This document shows positions 25,026 through 34,392 of a stretch of 64,000 nt of DNA, in pieces. The first letter of the stretch is position 1, and each line of letters starts with the position of its first letter. Location: NCBI RefSeq assembly GCF_031455095.1, contig NZ_JAVDSB010000019.1:50921-114920 (forward strand), in the 5' to 3' direction. The DNA is from Paenibacillus_E qinlingensis_A. GTDB taxonomy: Bacteria > Bacillota > Bacilli > Paenibacillales > NBRC-103111. The position numbers and the translations under genes are program-made. The notes beneath the pieces are model-generated. The model did not search any database, was not told where the DNA came from, and saw nothing but the letters and a program-made list of their open reading frames with translations.

Positions 25026-28000
25026 CTATTCTGTAGCAACGGATTGGTCAGCTTGCATGTTGACCGGGGAGATACGGATAAAGTTAGCTTCTAGATTGCT
25101 TAGCAAACCTTCGATTTTCGCCGCGGCTTCGGATTGACCGGAGTTCGCAAGCTCAGCGTGGTAAGCTGTGAGCAATTCAGTAAGGTCTTTTTTACTTTGA
25201 AGACCGATAGGCTCAAGTTTAACTTTAGCCCCTTTTGCAATACGACGCTCGATCGCTGCTTGATCAAGACCCATTTCTGGAACTAGACGTTGGTAGATAA
25301 CCCCACCGGTCATACCCGCACAGATCCATGGACCAGGATCGCCCATAACAACGGCACGGCCGTTTGTCATGTACTCGAACGCGAAGCCTTTAAGGTTCGC
25401 ACGAGCTGCTAGACCGCCAAGCTCATCTCGTAGAGGAGTCGTGATTTCGCCACCGAAGACAACGTCAGCACCGGAGAACCGGATACATGCACGCGTATCT
25501 GCGCTGCCTTGGATCAAGAACAAGCCTTTTTGTGCGCCGTAACCGAACGATTTACCAACGCTACCGTTAATGAACGTGTTGTTTTGGCCAAGGGACTTCA
25601 CGATGGCAACTTTACCACCGAACGCCATTTTACCAAGACCATCTTCAGCTCCACCGTGAACTGTGATGTTAACGCCGCGTGCGTTGAATGCCGCCAGCCC
25701 GTTACCAGGAACGGAACCGTCAACAAGGTTCAATGCAACAGCTGGAAGTTCATCGTAGCTGCCGTTGAAACGGTCTCTTACACGATGGCTGGAATAACGA
25801 GTTCCTAGGATACGGGACTCCGCATCCACTTTGGACCAGTTGCGAACAACAGGAGCGTCGAACGATACGGAATCAGGGAAGAATTCCAAACCTTCTGCGC
25901 CAGCCGCGATACGGATATCGGATGAAACTGCTGCTTCTTCAAGCGCTCTTTCAGCATCGGATATTTGGTGCATTGGAACAAAACGTAGAATATCGGACAG
26001 ATCAATACGTTCATTGTGGCTGACTTGCTCCAAAAGATCGGAACGACCCACAAGCTCTTGCAAGCTTGAGAAACCAAGCGAAGCAACGACTTCACGTACT
26101 TCTTCGCCGATGCCGCCGAACAGGCGAACCAGGCTATCTACAGCTGTATCGAAAACACGCGGTACGAAACGGCGAAGACCTTTTTCTTCGGCTTCTTCCA
26201 TGGAATCGATTTGTGTTGCGATACCAACGTGACAAGTGTCTAAGTGACAACCACGGCAAGTTGTACAACCGATGGACTGCATCGCGATGGAACCAAAACC
26301 TGCACGGTTTGCACCAAGCATAATCATTTTAACAACGTCGGAACCGGATTTCAGACCGCCATCAGACCATAGCTCAACGCGGTGACGAAGACCAGCTTCG
26401 ATCAAAGCAACGTGAGCAAGTTTCGTACCGATCTCAGTTGGAAGACCAACGTGCGTCAAGGAGTGAATACGAGCAGCACCTGTACCGCCATCGAAACCGG
26501 AAAGCGTGATAACGTCAGCGCCAGCTTTTGCAACACCAACTGCAATCGTACCGATACCAGGAACAACTGGGATTTTAACAATGATTTTAGCTTTACGGCC
26601 GCTGCCTTCTTTAAGCTCGGAAATGATTTGCGCCAAATCCTCGATGGAGTAGATATCGTGGTTGTTGGAAGGCGAGATCAAGTCTGAACCGATTGTAGCG
26701 TTACGTGCTTCAGCGATTTTCGCTGTAACTTTGGAACCTGGTAAGTGACCGCCTTCACCTGGCTTTGCCCCTTGACCGATTTTGATCTCAAGGAAAGCTA
26801 CTGCGTTAGCGAGCTCGATGTTAACACCGAAACGTCCGGAAGCGACTTGCGCTCCGCGCGTTCTTTTGTAACGGCCAAGCATATCTTTAATCTCTCCGCC
26901 CTCGCCGTTCATGGTTACCATGTTCAGGCGTTCGCCGGCTTCAGCGTAGGCACGGAAAGCTGTTTCGTTTTGTGAACCGAAGGACATCGAAGAAATCAAC
27001 ATCGGCAAGGAATGACCGCCAATGGAGATATCAACTTGTGACGGATCGAGTGGCTGACGACCATCGCTCAATGCTTTGGCAACGTTGAAGCCAGCAATGT
27101 GACGAATGGAAATCGGATTCTTCTTCTCTTCTTCACGCAGTTTGTCGCGGTAGTCGGCGTAAGGAGCAGCTCCTGATGCAGCATCGCCTAGCGCTTTCCA
27201 CATACGTTGGAAGAAACGGAAGTTTTTCGCAGCTTTCGCTTTTGGATTTGTGAAATCCGCATAACGTGCTTCAGCCTCAGCTTCAAGCTGTGCAAAGCCA
27301 GTTCCTGCTTTTTCACTACCCAAGTAGTTCACGATATCCAGCACCTCGGATACTTCCGGATGGAAGCCGATGGAGGAGAAGAAACGTGTGTAACCACGAA
27401 GCTCGTGTGTTCCGATTGTTGAAATAACTTTTTCAAGACCTTTAGTAAGAGCCGCGTATACTTTACGTGCAGCTGCTGCTTGGCCTTCTTTGTCAGAAGC
27501 CGTGGAGAAGAGCAAGTAAGGTGAGATCACATCTGCACCAAGACCACAAGCTACCGCGATATCATGCAGACTGCGAATAGCAGCTGAACGAAGGATCAGT
27601 GTAACTTGACGGCGCAAGTTGTCGCCGAAACCGAGTTTTTCTGCACGAAGTGCAATGTCGATTTTGGAAACAGCTAGGTGCGGATCTAGCCACAAACGGT
27701 CATTCTGATGAGCTTCTGCATCGTCCAAGACGAGAAGAACAGCGCCATTACGTACTGCAGAGATTGCATCTGCTGCAAGTTGGTTCAAGCCGTCTTGTAG
27801 TGAAGTTCCTCTAGCGAAAGTTGTGGATAGAACAGCTACTTTGTTATCGCCTTGCGCACGGAATTGTGCAAGCAATTGCTCCAAAGAAGGCTGGGATAAA
27901 TTCTCTTCGCTGCCTACACCGTTCGTTCCTTCAAGGACAAGTGGAGTTAGAAGCTCAAGACGAAGATTGTCATCCACTTGTGCAAATACCGGAAGACGAG

Positions 28001-29603
28001 CTCCAGCGATAACGCGCGTGGAGAAATGCTCCATTTCACGGTCACGGTCAATAGCTGGGTTCGTTACAACGGCAACACTTTCTTTAATGAAGTCAGGTAC
28101 GTTGGTGCGTTCCCATGCAAGAGCCGCGTGCGGTGAATCATGACCTAATGAACGGATTGGCTCAGCGCCAGTTTCAGACATGGATTCAATGTGTGAAATA
28201 CCGTCACGATCCCAACCAAATGCACTGTATAATTGGTCGGTTGTTACAGCATTCTCATTAAGTTCAGCTTCGGTATTCGTTACGGCAGGGTTCAAATAAG
28301 AGCGAAGACCGCCCAAATTTACACGCTTGCTTACACGATCATAGACCAAGGATTGAACTTCATGGTAAGGAATCACTTGAATGTGCTCGCCTGGTGTTAG
28401 AACAACACCGACTTTCTCACCTGGAGCGATCGGTTTCGGATCAGCGACCATTTCGCCAACCGTGATAACACCTTGCTCGGATGAGAAGTAGAGGGACGTG
28501 TCACTTTCAACCATCCATACTGGACGAAGACCTAATGCATCTACGCTGAAAATACACTCGTTGCCGTAACGGGAAACGATACCTGCTGGACCTTGTGCAA
28601 AGTGGCCCCAAACTTGACGGTAGTACACATAAAGATCTTGAAGCTCCGGACGGAACTGTTTCATTTCATTAATAATAGGAGGGAATACCATTTCCATGGC
28701 TTCGAATAGGGATAAGCCAAAACGGTGAATGAACGTTTCAATCGTTCTGTTCATGTCTTGGGAGTCAGACCCGCCGCTAACCAGTGGAACACCAACCATG
28801 TCAGCTTCAAGACGAAGTTTTTTCACTGTGTTGATTTCACCGTTATGTCCAAGAAGGGAGAACGGTTGAACACGGAAGAAGCTGGACAATGTGTTTGTTG
28901 AATAACGGTTATGACCAATTGTTACTTGGGAAGCAAACAAAGGATCACGCAAGTCATTGAAATATTTAGGTAGGATGCTTGCTGCACCTAGTACTTTGTA
29001 AGCAGATGTCACATTGCTTAGTGTTGCAACATGTACGTTGTAACGATCTTCAATTGCAATATGCAGTTCATAAAGATGATCGGCAACTTGACCTTCGGTT
29101 TTGTTGCTTATACCTGCAATTTGCCAGAACGTAGGCTCATCGAGTAAACCGTTAGCACCTAGTGAACCACTGTCAACCAGGTTTTCTTGTTCAAGAATAA
29201 TGGATACATCATGGGAGGCAAAAAGCTCACGAATGCCGTTTTGAATCTCAGCAGCAGTCAGGTCCAACTTGCGTGGAACAAAGATATGTCCAACAGAAAA
29301 ACGGTTATCATAAGCAAGCTTACCGTCCAGACCCGCATCTGTTAATTTCTTCTCCCACAAAGCACGTGGGATGTCTGTTAGAATACCGCAACCATCGCCC
29401 TCACCATTGATAAATCCTGAACGATGTTCCATTTTAACAAGGGCATCAATCGTTTTTTGGATGTTATCACGGGAAGGATGACCATTCTTCTCAATAATAC
29501 AAATAATACCGCAGCTGTCGTGTTCGGTTCCTAGTAGATCTTGAAAACGGCCTTCATTACGCATAATTTCATTCATTGCTCTGGTCAGTCGCCTGACCGT
29601 CAC
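25026..29603 (-). CDS. gltB: glutamate synthase large subunit
   Basis: Makes two glutamates from glutamine and 2-oxoglutarate. The 1525-residue protein has the class II glutaminase domain after a short propeptide (HDSCGIICI, catalytic Cys31), the central domain, the FMN domain (PGEGGHLPGSKV; TLSGFDGGTGAA) and the C-terminal beta-helix (GSVGKSFGYGAQKG). The 3Fe-4S region reads GCTTCRGCHLDTCHVGIATQ, with one more Cys than usual. No gltD is next to it. The start is unclear: GTG 29603 lacks a ribosome site; ATG 29610 has AGGAG 11 bases upstream but is out of frame by one base across a run of six Gs; ATG 29576 is also possible. Confidence 0.93.
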   Translation of the reverse strand: MTVRRLTRAMNEIMRNEGRFQDLLGTEHDSCGIICIIEKNGHPSRDNIQKTIDALVKMEHRSGFINGEGDGCGILTDIPRALWEKKLTDAGLDGKLAYDNRFSVGHIFVPRKLDLTAAEIQNGIRELFASHDVSIILEQENLVDSGSLGANGLLDEPTFWQIAGISNKTEGQVADHLYELHIAIEDRYNVHVATLSNVTSAYKVLGAASILPKYFNDLRDPLFASQVTIGHNRYSTNTLSSFFRVQPFSLLGHNGEINTVKKLRLEADMVGVPLVSGGSDSQDMNRTIETFIHRFGLSLFEAMEMVFPPIINEMKQFRPELQDLYVYYRQVWGHFAQGPAGIVSRYGNECIFSVDALGLRPVWMVESDTSLYFSSEQGVITVGEMVADPKPIAPGEKVGVVLTPGEHIQVIPYHEVQSLVYDRVSKRVNLGGLRSYLNPAVTNTEAELNENAVTTDQLYSAFGWDRDGISHIESMSETGAEPIRSLGHDSPHAALAWERTNVPDFIKESVAVVTNPAIDRDREMEHFSTRVIAGARLPVFAQVDDNLRLELLTPLVLEGTNGVGSEENLSQPSLEQLLAQFRAQGDNKVAVLSTTFARGTSLQDGLNQLAADAISAVRNGAVLLVLDDAEAHQNDRLWLDPHLAVSKIDIALRAEKLGFGDNLRRQVTLILRSAAIRSLHDIAVACGLGADVISPYLLFSTASDKEGQAAAARKVYAALTKGLEKVISTIGTHELRGYTRFFSSIGFHPEVSEVLDIVNYLGSEKAGTGFAQLEAEAEARYADFTNPKAKAAKNFRFFQRMWKALGDAASGAAPYADYRDKLREEEKKNPISIRHIAGFNVAKALSDGRQPLDPSQVDISIGGHSLPMLISSMSFGSQNETAFRAYAEAGERLNMVTMNGEGGEIKDMLGRYKRTRGAQVASGRFGVNIELANAVAFLEIKIGQGAKPGEGGHLPGSKVTAKIAEARNATIGSDLISPSNNHDIYSIEDLAQIISELKEGSGRKAKIIVKIPVVPGIGTIAVGVAKAGADVITLSGFDGGTGAARIHSLTHVGLPTEIGTKLAHVALIEAGLRHRVELWSDGGLKSGSDVVKMIMLGANRAGFGSIAMQSIGCTTCRGCHLDTCHVGIATQIDSMEEAEEKGLRRFVPRVFDTAVDSLVRLFGGIGEEVREVVASLGFSSLQELVGRSDLLEQVSHNERIDLSDILRFVPMHQISDAERALEEAAVSSDIRIAAGAEGLEFFPDSVSFDAPVVRNWSKVDAESRILGTRYSSHRVRDRFNGSYDELPAVALNLVDGSVPGNGLAAFNARGVNITVHGGAEDGLGKMAFGGKVAIVKSLGQNNTFINGSVGKSFGYGAQKGLFLIQGSADTRACIRFSGADVVFGGEITTPLRDELGGLAARANLKGFAFEYMTNGRAVVMGDPGPWICAGMTGGVIYQRLVPEMGLDQAAIERRIAKGAKVKLEPIGLQSKKDLTELLTAYHAELANSGQSEAAAKIEGLLSNLEANFIRISPVNMQADQSVATE

Positions 29604-30094
29604 CCCCCATACAAAATTAAACTCCTCTTACTTGCGCTTCTTGCATTCTGTCACGGTTAAACCTACTAGTCATCGCATTTTCCGGGTTAATCCATATTGT
29701 GGGCTAAATCCGAAGTATGCATGATCGTGTATAAATATGCAAAATAACTGAATATCATGCCAATTTACAGGAGGTAAAACTCTCAAAATACGGCATAAAT
29801 CGACTAGTAACAAACTAAGGCATCACGCACAAAAATCTGTATGGTATTTGTAAATCATGCCCTAACTTTCTAGGAAAATACTGTGAAAACAAGTGGTTTC
29901 GCTAAAAGGGTAAAAGTAATCTTAGAATAGCATGAAAAAGTTCATCCGACAATACTTGCAGACGCAAATCACGAATGTAAGCGTTATCTTTTCTGTATAT
30001 AGTTGAATAAAAGTATAATTCTAACAACTCATGTAAGGGTATAAAGACGAACGAACTATAATCCATACAGGATCATAGTTCGTTTTTGGGACAA
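29604..30094. other. gltB upstream region, no gene
   Basis: No coding sequence with a ribosome site and start is seen. It should hold the gltB promoter on the minus strand. ATCATGCC occurs at 29754-29761 and 29854-29861 and the reverse form GGCAT(A/C)A at 29792 and 29819; GCATGAT (29719) and ATCATGC (29754) form an inverted repeat. These may be regulator sites, but I recognise no consensus (no clear TnrA/GlnR box). Confidence 0.45.
30051..30086. terminator. hairpin terminator between gltB upstream region and hemL
   Basis: ACGAACTATAATCC and GGATCATAGTTCGT pair with one mismatch around five bases. The T run (TTTTT) is on the plus side; on the minus side, where hemL ends, the tail is only moderately T-rich. 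Confidence 0.7.
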
Positions 30095-31435
30095 TCAGCG
30101 TGTTTTCATGATCTTAAAAGCCTGATCTGCAGCAGCGAGAGTTTGGGCAATGTCCTCTTCGGTATGGGCAATTGTCATGAACCAAGCTTCGTATTTGGAA
30201 GGGGCGAGATTGATACCTTGCTCCAGCATGAGTCGGAAGAAATCGGCGAAGCGTTCGCCGTCCGTATCTTGCGCTTCCTCATAATTGGTGATCGGATGAT
30301 CACAAAAATGAGTAGAGAATGCGCCGCCGATGCGGTTCAGCGTCATGGGGATACCGTGGCGGGCAGCAGATTCCGCGATGCCATTGGCGAGTGTTGAGCC
30401 AAGCTGCTCAAGCTTGGTATAAACGCCCGGCTGCTGGAGCACCTCCAAGCAGGCGATACCGGCGGAGATGGAGGCGGGATTCCCCGCCATCGTGCCGGCT
30501 TGATACGCAGGTCCGAGCGGTGCGACCTGCTCCATCACTTCCTTGCGGCCCCCGTAGGCCCCGATCGGCAGCCCGCCGCCGATCACTTTGCCGAGGGCCG
30601 TCAGGTCCGGTTCAATCGCGGCGAACCGCGATTGTGGGTTGCCTCCCTCTAGGATAGGGAGGCCTTCATAGGTCTGTGCCGTTCCGTAATGGAATCGGAA
30701 CGCCGTGATCACCTCGTCGTAGATGACGAGGGCGCCGTGTTTGCGAGCAGCTGCGCAGAGCTGCTCGAGGTAGCCGGCATGGGGCATGACCATGCCGAAG
30801 TTGCCGACGATGGGCTCGACCATTACCGCGGCAATGTCTTCACCCCAACGCGCAAGCGCGGCCTCTAGTGCCGGAATGTCGTTGAACGGCACGGTGATGA
30901 CCTCTTGCGCGATGCTCGCCGGTACGCCGGCGCTGTCCGGCGTGCCTAGGGTGGACGGCCCGGAGCCGGCCGCCACGAGCACGAGATCCGAGTGGCCGTG
31001 GTAGCACCCGGCAAACTTAATGATCTTGGTGCGCTTCGTGTAAGCGCGCGCCACGCGAATCGTCGTCATCACGGCCTCGGTGCCGGAGTTAACGAAACGC
31101 ACTTTGTCGAGCGAGGGAATCGCCGACTTCAGCATGCGGGCGAACTCGATCTCGAGTTCGGTGGGGGTGCCGTACAGCGTGCCGTTCTGTGCGGCGCGTA
31201 TAATCGCTTCGGTCACGTGCGGATGCGCGTGACCGGTAATGATCGGGCCATAGGCGGCGAGGTAGTCAATGAAGCGATTCCCGTCTACGTCCCAGAAGTG
31301 TGCGCCTTGCGCACGCTTCATGAAGACGGGCGCGCCGCCGCCGACGGCTTTGAACGAGCGGGAAGGGGAGTTGACCCCGCCGACGATGTGTTGCAGTGCT
31401 TCTTGATAGAGGATTTCAGATTGCTTACGTTCCAT
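30095..31435 (-). CDS. hemL: glutamate-1-semialdehyde 2,1-aminomutase
   Basis: PLP enzyme that makes 5-aminolevulinate for haem and cobalamin. Seen: VGGVNSPSRSFKAVGG, NSGTEAVMTTIRVARAYT, the PLP-binding Asp in YDEVITAFR and Lys283 in LGKVIGGGLPIGAYGG; TMAGNPASISAG closes the site. At 446 residues it is a little longer than the usual 430, with an insert around GGNPQSRFAAIE. It stands apart from other hem genes, so it may be the second paralogue many Bacillota carry. The gene is strongly GC-rich and packed with inverted repeats. AAAGGAATGA precedes the ATG. Confidence 0.93.
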   Translation of the reverse strand: MERKQSEILYQEALQHIVGGVNSPSRSFKAVGGGAPVFMKRAQGAHFWDVDGNRFIDYLAAYGPIITGHAHPHVTEAIIRAAQNGTLYGTPTELEIEFARMLKSAIPSLDKVRFVNSGTEAVMTTIRVARAYTKRTKIIKFAGCYHGHSDLVLVAAGSGPSTLGTPDSAGVPASIAQEVITVPFNDIPALEAALARWGEDIAAVMVEPIVGNFGMVMPHAGYLEQLCAAARKHGALVIYDEVITAFRFHYGTAQTYEGLPILEGGNPQSRFAAIEPDLTALGKVIGGGLPIGAYGGRKEVMEQVAPLGPAYQAGTMAGNPASISAGIACLEVLQQPGVYTKLEQLGSTLANGIAESAARHGIPMTLNRIGGAFSTHFCDHPITNYEEAQDTDGERFADFFRLMLEQGINLAPSKYEAWFMTIAHTEEDIAQTLAAADQAFKIMKTR

Positions 31436-31510
31436 GAGTAAATCATTCCTTTATATGTAGTAGTGGTATTAATTCATTAAGTAGCGAACCTGACCTGCAC
31501 CAAACGAAGG

Positions 31511-31686
31511 GGAACGAGAGGACGCTATTTGTGGTATTGCGATTGTTATGGAGTGGGAAGGAGAACGAGCGTGCGCTATTTCACCGAAATGTCGTGAATA
31601 CCTGCCAAAACTACAAAATAGTGCACTGACGTTCCGCTTCGTCGAAAAATTTGGTTGATCTAGAGCAAATAGCACACTGACGTTCC
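31511..31686. repeat. four-copy inverted-repeat element on a 51-bp pitch
   Basis: Two forward copies of GGAACGAG..G.CGCTATTT (CGCTATTT at 31523 and 31574, 51 apart) and two reverse copies of AAATAG..CACTGACGTTCC (AAATAG at 31616 and 31667, 51 apart). Copies 2 and 3 face each other across about 33 bases. No ORF with a ribosome site covers them. Confidence 0.85.
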
Positions 31687-31764
31687 CTTAGGATTGGAAA
31701 AACCCCTGGCAACCCCGACAACCCCTCGTACCTTTCACCAACCCCCGTGGCAACTAACAAATTA

Positions 31765-31930
31765 CGAATGACAAATTTCCAATTTTGTCATTTGTAAATA
31801 TTATGAGCAGTTATACACCACCTCGGAGAATGAGATTCGGGTAAAATGATTTGGTGTTCCTTGTGTTCACAAATGACAAATTTCCAATTTTGTCATTCGT
31901 AGTGTTTTTGCAGCGTTATGCACCGCTTCG
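31765..31930. repeat. duplicated palindrome with conserved right flank
   Basis: The palindrome AATGACAAATTTCC/AATTTTGTCATT occurs at 31767 and again at 31872 (105 bp apart). Each copy is followed by a similar segment (CAG.GTTAT.CACC.C.TCGG). The region 31436-32000 has no gene that I can support. Confidence 0.85.
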
Positions 31931-32000
31931 GGAACAAGTTTGGAGTGCGCACGTGCACATCTGCCAATCGCTTCACTCGACGCGAATGCTTGCTCATACA

Positions 32001-32030
32001 AAAAATAAGAGTGGATACCCACTCTTATTA
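32001..32030 (-). terminator. terminator after the LCP gene
   Basis: AATAAGAGTGG / CCACTCTTATT around a three-base loop; minus-strand T run. Confidence 0.9.
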
Positions 32031-32060
32031 TCCGTTTTTCGCGTTATGCACGCAGCGTTA

Positions 32061-33107
32061 CTATTTCACAGTTTTCCCAGCAACTTTCGGTGTTGGCGAA
32101 GGTGAAGGCTTGGTTGGGCCAGTATCGGCTTCTGCGGTACCGGCGAAAAGGTTTTTGATGTACTGCTGTAGCTTCAGTTTATCCGCTGTAATTACGGATG
32201 CGCCGCGGATCGTTTTCTCCATAAGCAAGTCGGATGGAGGGAGCTGCGACGAGACGATACCGTCTGCTTTGGCTTCATAGCCAAGGCTTCCGAGCTTGAG
32301 CATGTCCGTTACGCTAAGATTCGTATCAATGTACGGATCGATTGCATTCAGAATGCGCGGCAGCTTGATCAGCGATGAAGTGGATTGCATTTTAGCCGCA
32401 ACAGCGGTCAGGAACTTTCTTTGTCTCTCTGTTCTGGAAAAGTCGGACAAGGCATCATGGCGGAAACGTACATATTGTAGGGCTGTTTTGCCGTCTAGAT
32501 GCTGCTGTCCCTTTTTCAAATTAATATCGTAGACATGATCATCTTCGGAATCGGAATATTTCATGTCTTTCTCGACATCAATATCGATTCCTCCAACAGC
32601 GTCGATAAGTGCGATGAAGCCTTTGAAGTCCGTGTAAACATAGTATTGAACTGGGATGCCGAGCAGGTCACTAACAGTTTTCATAGCCAGGTTAGGTCCA
32701 CCAGATGTTATCGCCGTATTGATTCGATCTTCGCCCTCGCCGGGGATTTTCACGTAAGTATCACGCAGGATCGAGAACAGATGAGCCTTTTTCGTGACGG
32801 GGTCGATGGAAGCCAGCATAATACTGTCTGATCGCGGTAACTCATTTTTTACCATGCCACGAGAATCGCCGCCTAACAGCAAAATATTGACCCGCTGCTT
32901 GCTTTCCCATTTCGGTGGCGTGTATTTTTCTCCATTATCCTTTACGTTATTCGGAATTAAGGTTGTGCTTCCACTTCCTTTACCACCAGTATTATCTGAA
33001 TTATGAGAGATATTGTTAGCGAAGCTGTAGAAGGCGTAAGAATAATAGCCAGCGACCACGATAAGAAGCATGACAATTAGGAGCATGGTCCGTTTGAAGA
33101 TTTTCAT
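32061..33107 (-). CDS. LCP (LytR-CpsA-Psr) family protein
   Basis: Membrane-bound phosphotransferase that attaches teichoic acid or other glycopolymers to peptidoglycan, acting outside the cell (348 residues). One N-terminal span (TMLLIVMLLIVVAGYYSYAF) is followed by the LCP core: LLLGGDSRG, RSDSIMLASIDP, the DTYVKIPG strand, and DFSRTERQRKFL with the catalytic arginines. The C-terminus is a Pro/Thr-rich tail (KPSPSPTPK). ATG 33107 has GGAGAGGAG upstream; the longer frame from 33146 reads through that site. Confidence 0.9.
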   Translation of the reverse strand: MKIFKRTMLLIVMLLIVVAGYYSYAFYSFANNISHNSDNTGGKGSGSTTLIPNNVKDNGEKYTPPKWESKQRVNILLLGGDSRGMVKNELPRSDSIMLASIDPVTKKAHLFSILRDTYVKIPGEGEDRINTAITSGGPNLAMKTVSDLLGIPVQYYVYTDFKGFIALIDAVGGIDIDVEKDMKYSDSEDDHVYDINLKKGQQHLDGKTALQYVRFRHDALSDFSRTERQRKFLTAVAAKMQSTSSLIKLPRILNAIDPYIDTNLSVTDMLKLGSLGYEAKADGIVSSQLPPSDLLMEKTIRGASVITADKLKLQQYIKNLFAGTAEADTGPTKPSPSPTPKVAGKTVK

Positions 33108-33339
33108 ACTATGTAAGCTCCTCTCCAAGGTAAATTTCCAGGTCATTTTAAAAGGGAATATACGATGCGTGCTAATCTGTACTTTTTTTTCTTACAGAAT
33201 TGAGTTATCATGAGCATGTTGATGTGGTAGGAAACGTCATTATGATCCATATTATAGATGCTACGAAACTTCGATAGCAAGTTATGACGAATGGTGCCGT
33301 AATCTGTAACCGAGACGACAAAGTCAGGGGGGAAGACGC

Positions 33340-34392
33340 ATGTTAGCCATAGATGTTCAAATGCTACGCAAGGAATTTCAAGTTCAGCAAAGCCGCGGTG
33401 GCCTCAAAGGGGCCGTGCAGGATTTATTCAAACGAGAGTATAAGCAAATTACAGCCGTGAAGGACATAAGCTTTCAGATTCCGAAAGGCGAAATTTGTGG
33501 ATATATTGGTGAAAATGGTGCAGGGAAGTCAACGACGATCAAAATGCTGACGGGAATTCTCGTGCCAACGTCAGGCCATATCAAGGTGAATGGATACGTG
33601 CCTTTTAAAGAACGTGAGAAATTCGTGGCTGGGATCGGCGTTGTTTTCGGTCAGCGCAGCCAGCTGTGGTGGGACATCGGTGTGGTAGAGTCGTTCCAGC
33701 TGTTGAAAAAGGTGTATCGGGTCTCCGAGGCCGACTACAAGAAACGTCTCGACGAGCTTGTTGACCGTTTGCAGCTGTCAGATCTTTTGTCACGACCTGT
33801 CCGTAAGTTGAGCTTGGGTCAGCGGATGCGCTGTGAATTAGCGGCTTCTTTGCTGCATAATCCCGAAATTTTGTTTCTGGATGAGCCGACCATCGGCCTC
33901 GACATTGTTGTAAAAACAGAGATCCGCGAATTTTTGAAGTCGCTTAATCAGCGGTATGAGACGACAATTCTGTTGACAACGCACGATTTGCAAGACATCG
34001 AAGCGTTATGCTCCCGTGTTATTATGCTAGATGACGGCCGAATTATTTATGATGGCGGTCTGGAAGAATTGAAAGCGAGATGGGGCAAGGGTAAAGAGGT
34101 TGTGCTTCAATTCGAGCAAGCGACAACGTTAGCCCGCCTTCAAGAGTTGACGCTAGGCTTGGATGTAGCTTGGCAGCTAGATAATGAGCTATCCGCCAAA
34201 GTGTTCATTCCTTATGAAAGAGCGAATATCTCTGATGTATTAAGCCGCGTTGTTGGCGTACTGCAAATCCAAGATATCAAGATTAATGAAACGAATACGG
34301 ATGATATTGTTCGTGAAATTTATAAATCAGGTTCAGCCGAAGTAAAACGTTTGGACATCGTTCAGCCAGAGGGAGTCACGACACATGCATAA
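33340..34392 (+). CDS. ABC transporter ATP-binding protein (ABC-2 export type)
   Basis: ATPase of a drug- or polymer-export ABC system (350 residues). Walker A GENGAGKST, signature LSLGQRMRCELAASLL, Walker B EILFLDEPTIGLD and switch TTHDLQD are intact. The linker between Walker A and the signature (FGQRSQLWWDIGVVESF) is typical of the group whose permeases are ABC2_membrane_6. The C-terminal about 100 residues form the usual accessory domain. Its stop overlaps the permease start by eight bases. GGGGGGAAGACGC precedes the ATG. Confidence 0.92.
   Translation: MLAIDVQMLRKEFQVQQSRGGLKGAVQDLFKREYKQITAVKDISFQIPKGEICGYIGENGAGKSTTIKMLTGILVPTSGHIKVNGYVPFKEREKFVAGIGVVFGQRSQLWWDIGVVESFQLLKKVYRVSEADYKKRLDELVDRLQLSDLLSRPVRKLSLGQRMRCELAASLLHNPEILFLDEPTIGLDIVVKTEIREFLKSLNQRYETTILLTTHDLQDIEALCSRVIMLDDGRIIYDGGLEELKARWGKGKEVVLQFEQATTLARLQELTLGLDVAWQLDNELSAKVFIPYERANISDVLSRVVGVLQIQDIKINETNTDDIVREIYKSGSAEVKRLDIVQPEGVTTHA

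Noticed and set aside
31851..32280. Plus-strand frames across the repeats and the end of the LCP gene
   Set aside because: They run through palindromes and the terminator, lack ribosome sites and overlap a well-supported gene.
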